A program made the translations under genes and the position numbers. Below, piece by piece: positions 33,236-41,149 of a stretch of DNA of 64,000 bases. A model generated the notes under the pieces. It was not told where the DNA came from. It saw nothing but the letters and a program-made list of their open reading frames with translations, and searched no databases. Within the stretch, counting starts at the first letter, position 1. Each line of letters opens with the position of its first letter. The DNA lies in the NCBI GenBank assembly GCA_035536995.1, contig DATLNB010000032.1, positions 1 to 64,000 of the forward strand, read 5' to 3'. Origin of the DNA: AV80 sp035536995. Lineage in GTDB: Bacteria; Verrucomicrobiota; Verrucomicrobiia; Chthoniobacterales; UBA10450.

Positions 33236-35767
33236 TCAGCGCCACTGGTGTTTGGGATACTTGCGCTGGAGCTCTTTTTTGATCTTCGGATACGCATCCC
33301 GCCAGAAACTTTCCAGGTCGCTGGTGATCTGGATGGGCCGGTGGTTGGGGGCCAGAACTTGAATGCGCAGCGGGATTCGGCCGCGCCCGACGGCGAGGCC
33401 GCGAGGCGTCTCGTATAAGTCCTGGATCCGTGCCGCGATGGTGGGTGTCCCGTCGCCGTAGATGATCTTCGCGGAGCGGCCGCCCGGCAATTTGACGCGC
33501 TCAGGCGCCATGTCATCGAGGGCCTGTTGCTGGCCTGGGTTGAGCCATGCGCGAACAGTTGGCCAGACCTGACGCTCTTTGATTTCTTTATAGCTCGTCG
33601 CTCCCTGGCAGATCTGTTCCAGGAGGAGCAGCTTCTCCGCTTCGTTGATCCCAGGAAATTGAAGGTCCGGAAACTCCGAGGCCAGAAAGTTTACCCGGGC
33701 GATCCATTGTTCCACGCCGTTGTCCCAATGCTTTAGCGGACACGTTCCAGCGGCGGCTTCCCGGGCCAGCAGTTGGGCGGCGGCTGGGTTATCCTTTGGT
33801 GCGAACTCTTCGCTTCGCAGGACGAGATCGTGAAAGCGCGTGGTCCGCCGGCCAACCACCCGACGAACGGTCGGATCGAATTCGACGTTGTTCTCCTCTC
33901 GAAACGCTTCCGGGAAGAGTTCCCGTAACCATTCCTCCTCGATCTTCGTGGCCAGCGTAAGCAGGACTTGGCGCTCTTTCTCGCTGCTCTCGATCTCACG
34001 CACTTCGGATGCGACAAGGAGACGCGCATCGTGAACCAAGCTTTCCCGGGCCAGCACGCCGCGGCGGTTGTGGACCATCGCGCAGCGAAGAGTTCCGGTG
34101 TCCAGGCGGACGGCGACCTGATCGGGAAATCCGGCCAGAACGCAACGTTGGATAGCAGAGGGTTTCGCCTCTCCGCTGGCGACGTCCAGGCCTTCGTCCC
34201 GTGCAATGGCCAGGAATTGATCGCGCAATTGAGCGGCCTCACGGGCAGCTCCGGCGTTGATCCCAAGGCGGGAACAACGTTGCCCGTCGAACCGGCTGTT
34301 CTCCGCATAACGGAAGGCGCGGATGAGGACAAAAAAATCGGAGTCCGTTTCGCCGCCGAGAATATCGTCGCGATCATCGCGCGACTGTTTTCCTTCGAGT
34401 CGCCTGAGGAGAGGGCGGCCCTGGGTAAGAGCGGCGATGAGGGCAACCGCCGGGACGCAATGATGCTCTTCCGCGGCGAGGAGCATCCGGGCGTAGCGGG
34501 GATGCATGGGGAATGCGAGCAGGCGACGGCCGAGCGGCGTTATCCCGGAGTCCGAGAGCGCGCCGAGGTCCGCCAGGAGTTGCTCGGCGCGAGCGAGCGC
34601 ATGCGGGTCGGGCGGTTCGAGCCAGCGGAACCCCGCGACATCATCCACGCCGGCCGCCTTCAGGGTCAGGACAACCTCGGCCAGGTCGAGCCGTTTCACT
34701 TCCGGTAGCTCCTGCGCCACGCGCTCGATGTGCTCGCGCTCTGTCCAAAGACGAAGACAACGTCCGGGAGCGGTCCGGCCGGCCCGGCCTGCGCGTTGGT
34801 CGGCCGAAGCGCGGCTTATTTTCTCGACGAGCAACGTGTTGATGCCGCGCCGCGGATCGAACCGAGCGATCCGGGCAAGACCGCCGTCTATGACCACTCG
34901 AACGCCATCGATGGTGAGCGACGTCTCGGCAACGTTCGTGGCGACGATGGCGCGCCGCTTTTGGTACACGGCGAGGGCGGCGTCCTGTTCGGCTGGCGGC
35001 AGCTCGCCGTGGAGCGGCAGAGCGACAAACTCGTCGGAGACGCGCGAGGCACGAATCGCCGCGATGGTCCGGCCAATTTCGTATTTGCCCGGCATGAAAA
35101 CCAAAACATCGCCTTCCGTGCGGCGGGCAATCCGTTCCAATTCGTCCGCCGCCAGGTCCCAGATGCGGTAGCCGTCTCCGCCGACAGGCTTCGGAAGATA
35201 TTCGATCTCGACCGGGAACGCGCGCCCGGCCGACCGGAGCACGGTGCATGGAGCCAGATATTTTTCCAGAGCGTCCGCGTCCAGGGTGGCAGACATGACA
35301 ACGAGCTTCAGGTCTGGGCGCGACGTGCCCTGAAGTTGAAGGGCGCGCGCCAGGGTGATGTCGCCGTAGAGATGGCGCTCGTGGAATTCGTCAAAAAGGA
35401 TTGCGGAGATGCCGCGCAGCTCCGGGTCCTGGATTAGTTGCCGCAGGAGGATGCCTTCAGTGACAAATCTGATTCGGGTCCGCGACGAGGTCACGTTCTC
35501 GAAGCGAATTTGAAAACCGACCTCGTCCCCGAGGCGGGTTTTTCGCTCGTAGGCTACGCGGGCAGCGAGCAGACGCGCAGCGAGCCGCCGCGGCTGAAGG
35601 ATCACAACCTGCCCGTGGCCAAGCAGATCGCGATCGAGGAGGATTTGCGGAACCTGGGTGGATTTACCCGAGCCGGTCGGCGCTTGAATGATGAGGCGGG
35701 AAGACGCGGACAGGTTCTCGACGACTGCGCGTTCAAGCTCAAAAATCGGTAAATCTTCCCGGCGCAT
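33236..35767 (-). CDS. hrpB: ATP-dependent helicase HrpB
   Basis: An 843-residue DEAH-type helicase. Motifs: LIIQAPTGSGKSTQVPQ (Walker A), ILFDEFHERHLYGD (DEFH box), VMSATLDA (motif III), AVYQKRRAIVATNVAETSLTIDG, and QRAGRAGRTAPGRCLRLW (motif VI). The C-terminal quarter has the HrpB-specific region with FPDLQFPGIN and LPGGRSAKIIYGDG, and ends RKYPKHQWR. RNA helicase by family; physiological role unclear. Start 35767 (MRREDLPIFELE) matches homologues; the frame to 35971 overlaps the ACGTCC-type hairpin. Confidence 0.92.
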   Translation of the reverse strand: MRREDLPIFELERAVVENLSASSRLIIQAPTGSGKSTQVPQILLDRDLLGHGQVVILQPRRLAARLLAARVAYERKTRLGDEVGFQIRFENVTSSRTRIRFVTEGILLRQLIQDPELRGISAILFDEFHERHLYGDITLARALQLQGTSRPDLKLVVMSATLDADALEKYLAPCTVLRSAGRAFPVEIEYLPKPVGGDGYRIWDLAADELERIARRTEGDVLVFMPGKYEIGRTIAAIRASRVSDEFVALPLHGELPPAEQDAALAVYQKRRAIVATNVAETSLTIDGVRVVIDGGLARIARFDPRRGINTLLVEKISRASADQRAGRAGRTAPGRCLRLWTEREHIERVAQELPEVKRLDLAEVVLTLKAAGVDDVAGFRWLEPPDPHALARAEQLLADLGALSDSGITPLGRRLLAFPMHPRYARMLLAAEEHHCVPAVALIAALTQGRPLLRRLEGKQSRDDRDDILGGETDSDFFVLIRAFRYAENSRFDGQRCSRLGINAGAAREAAQLRDQFLAIARDEGLDVASGEAKPSAIQRCVLAGFPDQVAVRLDTGTLRCAMVHNRRGVLARESLVHDARLLVASEVREIESSEKERQVLLTLATKIEEEWLRELFPEAFREENNVEFDPTVRRVVGRRTTRFHDLVLRSEEFAPKDNPAAAQLLAREAAAGTCPLKHWDNGVEQWIARVNFLASEFPDLQFPGINEAEKLLLLEQICQGATSYKEIKERQVWPTVRAWLNPGQQQALDDMAPERVKLPGGRSAKIIYGDGTPTIAARIQDLYETPRGLAVGRGRIPLRIQVLAPNHRPIQITSDLESFWRDAYPKIKKELQRKYPKHQWR

Positions 35768-35820
35768 GAGCGGGGAACGTCCATGCTGAAGCGCGGACGT
35801 CCAACCGGGAAGCCCGCAGC

Positions 35821-36129
35821 TTAGGCGCGCGGTCGTTTCCGGCGCGGGCGCGTTGCGCGCCGGCCATTCAGATGCTTTTCGTACCACCAGAGACAGATGG
35901 CAGTGCGCGTCTCGAGATCGAGTTTCGCGAGAATGTTTTGGACATGCTTTTGCACGGTCCTCGGGCTGCATTCCAGGATCTGGCCAATCTCCCCATTACG
36001 CTTTCCGGCGGCGATCCATTCGACTACTTCGAGCTCTCGCTTCGTCAGGGGCCGCTCTTCAGTAGAAGCAGTGCGTTTTGGGGCACGTCTGGCGATGTGC
36101 CCGCGGGATCGGCTGTTCGGGGAGGGCAT
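35821..36129 (-). CDS. Stand-alone LuxR-type helix-turn-helix protein
   Basis: A 102-residue protein that is little more than a GerE/LuxR DNA-binding domain: LTKRELEVVEWIAAGKRNGEIG, then CSPRTVQKHVQNILAKLDLETRT. The N-terminus is basic and disordered, and the C-terminus is Arg/Lys-rich (RRATRPRRKRPRA). No receiver or ligand domain is present. It could be the output of a receiver protein encoded elsewhere. Confidence 0.85.
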   Translation of the reverse strand: MPSPNSRSRGHIARRAPKRTASTEERPLTKRELEVVEWIAAGKRNGEIGQILECSPRTVQKHVQNILAKLDLETRTAICLWWYEKHLNGRRATRPRRKRPRA

Positions 36130-36268
36130 GGGGGGATGTGCCGGTAAATAGCGCGCCGGGAAGAATTCGTCTATACGCTTTAACGCGTAGGATGCAGGAG
36201 CTCGCTAATTCTGCGCGGCCGGGGCCCGGGTGAGTCGAGCCGGTCCGAAGGCAGGTATCGAAGCCGCC

Positions 36269-37114
36269 CTACGCGGGCACGTAGCGCCCCTGGTCCGGCA
36301 CAGCAATGTCGTCGAAGTTTACGGCGAGATGACGCAGCGCGTGAAGCATCTCCTCGCCTTGCATTGCCTGGCCGTGGCCGGTGATGACAATGTCCGGCTC
36401 GAGGTCGGCCAGCTGTTTGACGGAAGCACCGGCCGCAGGCCAGTCGGGCGTGAAATACATTGGCGGCCCGTGCATCTCCGGGTCCTGGGTTGCAACTGCA
36501 TACACCGATTCCTGGGCCGTAGTGACAAAAGCATCGCCCGCTATCAAGAGCCGGTCACTCTCTCGCCAAAGGGAGATATGCCCCGGCGAATGGCCGGGAG
36601 TTGCAATCCATCGCCAACCCGGCATGCCCGGCACCGTGTTTTCCGGCAGGCGGCGCAACCGGTTACTCACATCGATCGGCCCTTTGGGATAAAGAGGAGA
36701 AAGCAGCGCCATTAATCCGCCGCCGACGGTCGGGTCCGGAGGCGGATAGGAGGAGGTTCCGTCGAGATAAGGATGCTCGAGGGGGTGGGCGTAGATCGGC
36801 GCGTCCCATTTATCGGAAAGCTCTTTCAAGCCGCCGATGTGATCGAAGTGGCCGTGGGTCAGGACGATGGCGGCAGGGCGGGAGTTTTTACCAAAGCGTT
36901 TTTCCGCTGCGTTTTCGATCAACCCGGTGGTGCCGAAGACCCCCGCGTCGATCAGCGTCCATTCGCGGTCCGGCGCGCCGGGCCGGCCGAAGAAGACGAC
37001 GTTGACAATCGCCAGACGCCGATAGGCGACGTCGGCCGCGATCTGATGGGTGGAGTCGTCACCGGTTTCGGCCGCTGCGACGGCGCTTTCGTCGAGTGGA
37101 ATTTGTTGGGCCAT
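36269..37114 (-). CDS. MBL-fold metallo-hydrolase
   Basis: A 281-residue metallo-beta-lactamase-fold protein. Metal ligands: HGHFDHIGG (residues about 85-95), PGHSPGHIS, AGDAFVTT, and a late ITGHGQAM His. The order of motifs is that of glyoxalase II/lactonase-like hydrolases. No substrate can be named. It is on the same strand as the hybrid kinase (102 bases upstream), so the two may be cotranscribed. Confidence 0.85.
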   Translation of the reverse strand: MAQQIPLDESAVAAAETGDDSTHQIAADVAYRRLAIVNVVFFGRPGAPDREWTLIDAGVFGTTGLIENAAEKRFGKNSRPAAIVLTHGHFDHIGGLKELSDKWDAPIYAHPLEHPYLDGTSSYPPPDPTVGGGLMALLSPLYPKGPIDVSNRLRRLPENTVPGMPGWRWIATPGHSPGHISLWRESDRLLIAGDAFVTTAQESVYAVATQDPEMHGPPMYFTPDWPAAGASVKQLADLEPDIVITGHGQAMQGEEMLHALRHLAVNFDDIAVPDQGRYVPA

Positions 37115-37215
37115 AGCGAGACGAATCGCCGCCGGCGGCCCGCACAGATGTGCGAAAAGGGATCACTCTCCGCGTTGCGGGATAACGATCGACAGGATGG
37201 CAACGAGCAGCTGGG

Positions 37216-39555
37216 TCACGCCGCGGTCCGCGCGGCGGAATCTTTCGATCGTATGATCCGCTCGATCTCCGCGCGGAGGCGGTCCCAATCTACGGGCTTG
37301 GTTAAGTGCGCGGCGAAGCCTGCGGCGGCGCTGGCCGCAACGTCTTCCTCGGTCCCAAAACCGCTCAACGCGATACCTTTGATTCCCTGGGTCTCGCGGA
37401 GATGTTTCATGAGCTCGAGACCGCTGCCATCGGGCAGCCCGAGGTCGCTGACCAGAAGATCGAACCGGTGGTTCGCGGCGAGATTGCGCGCGTCGGCCAG
37501 GGTGCCGGCGTGGCTCACCTCGAACCCGGCATTGCGCAGGATCCGCCGCAGGACGCGGGCGGTGTCTTCGTGGTCTTCGACGAAGAGAATCTCGACATGT
37601 TTTGCCCGCGGGGGCTCGCTCTCGAGGAACAGAACGGGTCCTTCGAGCAAAGACGTTTCCATCGCGTTGAGCGTCACGGTGAAGGTTGCGCCACGGCCGG
37701 GGCCATCGCTGCGCGCCTCGATCGTGCCCAGGTGCAGGTCCACGACGCGCTTGCTGATCGCGAGGCCCAGCCCGAGCCCTCCGAATTTGCTGGTGATCGT
37801 GTCGCCGCCCTGCTCGAACGCGTCAAAAATCCGCGGCAACAATTTTTGGTCGATGCCAATGCCGCTGTCCGTGATCTCAATGATGATCTGGTGCAGCGGG
37901 TTGTTGTGGGTCCGGATTTCGATCCGGCCGCCTTCCGGCGTGAACTTGGCAGAGTTCTTGACCAGGTTCCAAAAAACCTGTTGAAGGCGCGCTGGATCGG
38001 CCCAGCAATGATGTTCCCGGGCCTCGAAATTGCGGACGACCTGAATTTTTTTGCCAACGACGTCCCCCGCAGAAATGCCGAGCGCGTGCTCTATCGTGGC
38101 GTGAATATCGACAGCGTCATTATGCAGCTCGAGCTTCCCGTGGGCGATGCGGGTCAGGTCGAGCAGATCGTCAATCAGGAGAGCCTCGAGCTCTACGTTG
38201 CGCTGGAGGACTTCGAGGTCGCGCCGGAGATCTTCGGAAAGATTTGGTTCGCGCCGGAGCGACGCGATTGTCATCAGCACAGGCGTAAGGGGCGTGCGCA
38301 ACTCGTGGGAAAGCATGGCCAGGAAACGGTCCTTCGAGCGGTTTGCTTCCTCGGCTTCATTCTTCGCGCGTTGCAAAAGGAACTCCGCGTTTTTCTTGTC
38401 GGTGATGTCGAGCATCGTCCCGATAAAACGAGTGACCCGACCGGAGGAATCGAGGACAGCGCGGCCTCGCTCGGCTACCCAGCGTTCCTTGCCGTCGGCG
38501 ATCCCGATCGTCCGGTACTCGATATCGAAACGTCCGCTGCTGCCCGGCTGGGCCACTCCGGCGACGGTTTCGTGCACGATGTGACGGTCGTCCGGATGCA
38601 CGCCGTTCAGATACGTCTCGTAGGTCACGGTCACCTCGGCTGGAATCCCGAACAACTCACGGCTGCGGTCGGAGAATTGGAGCTCGCCCGTCGCCGGATA
38701 AAAATCGAAAGTTCCGATATCCGCCGCTTCGGTGGCGAGACGGAGACGTTCCTGGCTGTCGCGTAACTTCGCTTCGCGTTCGCGCGAGAGGCGTTCCTGT
38801 TCCCTGCGCTCGGTGACATCGGCGCGAAAAACAACAATGCCGTTCGTGGTCGGGTAGATGCGAGTGTCGAGCCAGCGACCCCATGGGGCGTGGAAAAATT
38901 CCCCCTGGGTGGGCCGCCGTTCGTTCATCGAGATATGGGCGAGCCGGTAGAATTCGCTGTCGACGGCCTCGGGAAAAATCTCCCAGATATTTCGGCCGAG
39001 CATTTTTTCGCGCGGCTTTCCGGCGAGCTCCGCGACGCGTTCGTTGACATAAACGTAGCGCCAATCCCGGTCGAGATAGGAAAAGGCGTCGCTGATACTG
39101 GCCAGAACGGTCTCTCGTTCCTCGATGAGATCGCGCACTTCGTGCTGGCGCTGCCGCGCTCGCAGGGCGACCCGGAGGGAGCTGACGAGCGTAATGGTGC
39201 GAAGCGGACGCTCGAGCAGAGTGATGTTGATTCGCGACCCAAAAATATCCAGCGCGCGAAAGCTCGCGTCATCGCCCCCGGCGCCGCTGGTCAAAATTAT
39301 TACCGGGATATCAGACCACGGAGGCTGGCGCTCGAGCTTCTCGCGAAGGGCGGCTACTTCCGAAACCAACAGCGCTTCTTCCGCGATTACCAGGGCCGCG
39401 CTTTCGTCGTCGATGACCGCGGCGGCTTCGGTCAGCCGGAGGAAGCTCCGCGCGGGGATCGATGCATCACGCAGAACGTTTTCCGCGAGCGCTGCGTCCT
39501 TGCCGGTCGGGGCGACGATCAGCACTACGCCGCTGCGGCGTTCATCTTTTTCCAT
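37216..39555 (-). CDS. Hybrid histidine kinase with N-terminal pseudo-receiver
   Basis: A 779-residue cytoplasmic kinase. Residues 1-145 fold-match a receiver (VVLIVAPTG, ALVIAEEAL, VIILTSG, LLERPLR) but the phospho-accepting position is Glu in VIAEE and the Lys-Pro motif is ERP, so it is degenerate. Two PAS domains follow (about 150-255 and 275-400). Then HisKA (LSHELRTPLTP with the phospho-His), HATPase (NLVKNSAKFTPEGG N box, DSGIGI, GGLGLGLAISK), and a true C-terminal receiver (EILFVEDHEDTARV, LLVSDLGLPDG, HLTKPVD). Its 5' end overlaps the 3' end of the KaiC-like gene by 14 bases. Confidence 0.92.
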   Translation of the reverse strand: MEKDERRSGVVLIVAPTGKDAALAENVLRDASIPARSFLRLTEAAAVIDDESAALVIAEEALLVSEVAALREKLERQPPWSDIPVIILTSGAGGDDASFRALDIFGSRINITLLERPLRTITLVSSLRVALRARQRQHEVRDLIEERETVLASISDAFSYLDRDWRYVYVNERVAELAGKPREKMLGRNIWEIFPEAVDSEFYRLAHISMNERRPTQGEFFHAPWGRWLDTRIYPTTNGIVVFRADVTERREQERLSREREAKLRDSQERLRLATEAADIGTFDFYPATGELQFSDRSRELFGIPAEVTVTYETYLNGVHPDDRHIVHETVAGVAQPGSSGRFDIEYRTIGIADGKERWVAERGRAVLDSSGRVTRFIGTMLDITDKKNAEFLLQRAKNEAEEANRSKDRFLAMLSHELRTPLTPVLMTIASLRREPNLSEDLRRDLEVLQRNVELEALLIDDLLDLTRIAHGKLELHNDAVDIHATIEHALGISAGDVVGKKIQVVRNFEAREHHCWADPARLQQVFWNLVKNSAKFTPEGGRIEIRTHNNPLHQIIIEITDSGIGIDQKLLPRIFDAFEQGGDTITSKFGGLGLGLAISKRVVDLHLGTIEARSDGPGRGATFTVTLNAMETSLLEGPVLFLESEPPRAKHVEILFVEDHEDTARVLRRILRNAGFEVSHAGTLADARNLAANHRFDLLVSDLGLPDGSGLELMKHLRETQGIKGIALSGFGTEEDVAASAAAGFAAHLTKPVDWDRLRAEIERIIRSKDSAARTAA

Positions 39556-41050
39556 GGGCACGCCGCGTCTTGGGTCGCGGTTGCTTTTTCACCAGAACAG
39601 GGACGCCCGTCAGAACACCGCGGAAATGCGTCAACGGCGGCCCGACCTTGATACCGTCGCGGTCGATCAACAGTTCACGAATGGTGGTTTCGTGGTGCCC
39701 GGTCCGTTTCTTAATTACCGAAAGCGCTTTGTGGACGGCGCCATCGGCCTCAAAGAATCGCAGGGTGATCACCGTGTCCGCCAGGTAGGTGACATCGAGG
39801 ACGGATTGCATCTGCCCCATCAGACCCTGCGGGGAGACGACCATCATCGTCACAACCCCCTGTTGATTCAGGAAAGTCAGGAGCTCGTGCAGATGCAGAT
39901 TCACGGAGCGCTGTTCCATCGCGTGAAGATAGCCGTTCAGGCTGTCGAGATAGATGACCCTCGCGTTCCAGTTCTCGACGTCACTTTGAATTCGGCAGGA
40001 CAACTCCCCGGGCAATAACTCCGCCGGATCGATTTGCCTTATCTTCATGACTCCGTTCTCGACCAGTTCTTCGAGGCCGAAGCCGAGTCCTCGCGCCCGC
40101 GCGAACAAGATCGGAAGGCTTTCATCGAACGTGTAAATGGAAACCCGCTCGCCGCGTTGCGCTGCGGCCATGGCGAAGGTCAGCGCGAGATTCGATTTTC
40201 CGGACCCGGGCGGCCCCGAAAGAAGCGTCGCTGTTCCGCGGGAAAGGCCGCCGCCCAGCAGATCGTTAAGGCCTTTCACTCCACTCGAAAGGTTTTCGTT
40301 AGGGAATTCGCGATGATGTTCCGCCGCGACCAGGCGAGGGAAAACCCGGAGGCCGCCGCGCTCGATCACGAAGTCGTTGTAACCACCGAGGTAGGTCGTG
40401 CCTCGAATTTTCTTCACCAGCAAACGGCGCCGCGCCGCCCCGACTTCCGGGGCCAGCTGCTCCAGCTGGAGGACGCCATGCGCCAGGCTCTGGACATGCG
40501 CGCCGTCGGAGTTGGCCGTCCCATCGTCGAGCAGGAGGGAAGTGCAGTTTTTTCCGGCAAGGTACTGCTTGAAAGCGAGGATCTGGCGCCGATAACGCAG
40601 CGACGTCTGCGAAAGAAGGCGCAGCTCGGAAAGGGAATCAAAGGCAACGCGTGTCGGCCCGACCCGCGCGACAGCTTCCAGGAGGAGGCGCGTCGTTTGA
40701 CTCAACTCGACCTCGGAAGGGTGGAAAAGCGTGTTTTGAGATTCCAGCGCGAGTTGCTTGTCAATGGCTGCGAGCTCCACGATCTCGACGCCATCCAGGG
40801 ACCAGCCGTGGGAGCGCGCGACCTCTTCCACTTCGTCGCGTGTTTCCGAGAGGCTGATGTACAAGACCTTCTCGCCCGCCTTCGCGCCGGTCAGGAGGAA
40901 TTGAAGCGCTAGCGTCGTTTTCCCGGATCCCGGCGATCCTTCGACGAGATAGATACGCCGCGAGGGCAGGCCGCCGCCAATTACGCGATCGAGTCCCGGG
41001 ACGCCCGTCGCGCATTTCGCGGCGGTGGGGGGCGGCTCCTTTGTTTTCAC
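39542..41050 (-). CDS. KaiC-like double-domain ATPase
   Basis: A 502-residue protein with two RecA/KaiC-type domains. CI: GVPGLDRVIGGGLP, EGSPGSGKTTLALQFL, paired glutamates near YISLSETRDEVE. CII: GVKGLNDLLGGGLSRG, SGPPGSGKSNLALTFA, YTFDESLP. Cyanobacterial KaiC phosphorylation sites Ser431/Thr432 lie before an ADT; here the region is VLDVTYLADT, so Thr and Tyr occupy the equivalent places (by-eye alignment). No kaiA or kaiB is present. The kinase gene follows with a 14-base overlap, so the pair is a unit. Start is GTG 41050. Such KaiC homologues outside cyanobacteria act in stress or signalling, seldom as clocks. Confidence 0.88.
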   Translation of the reverse strand: MKTKEPPPTAAKCATGVPGLDRVIGGGLPSRRIYLVEGSPGSGKTTLALQFLLTGAKAGEKVLYISLSETRDEVEEVARSHGWSLDGVEIVELAAIDKQLALESQNTLFHPSEVELSQTTRLLLEAVARVGPTRVAFDSLSELRLLSQTSLRYRRQILAFKQYLAGKNCTSLLLDDGTANSDGAHVQSLAHGVLQLEQLAPEVGAARRRLLVKKIRGTTYLGGYNDFVIERGGLRVFPRLVAAEHHREFPNENLSSGVKGLNDLLGGGLSRGTATLLSGPPGSGKSNLALTFAMAAAQRGERVSIYTFDESLPILFARARGLGFGLEELVENGVMKIRQIDPAELLPGELSCRIQSDVENWNARVIYLDSLNGYLHAMEQRSVNLHLHELLTFLNQQGVVTMMVVSPQGLMGQMQSVLDVTYLADTVITLRFFEADGAVHKALSVIKKRTGHHETTIRELLIDRDGIKVGPPLTHFRGVLTGVPVLVKKQPRPKTRRAHGKR

Positions 41051-41149
41051 TCGCGGGCGACTCTACGAAAGCGACGCACAAATGCCAGCAAGATCGGTCT
41101 TCCGCGGAAAATCTTGGAGCTTTGCAACGGGCGCCGCGGCGAACGGACG

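Noticed and set aside
37306..38766. Plus-strand 486-residue frame
   Set aside because: Antisense shadow of the hybrid kinase; arises from high GC and codon phase.
39542..41050. Circadian clock locus
   Set aside because: Only a KaiC-like gene is present; kaiA and kaiB are missing and the phosphorylation region differs, so a clock role is not supported.
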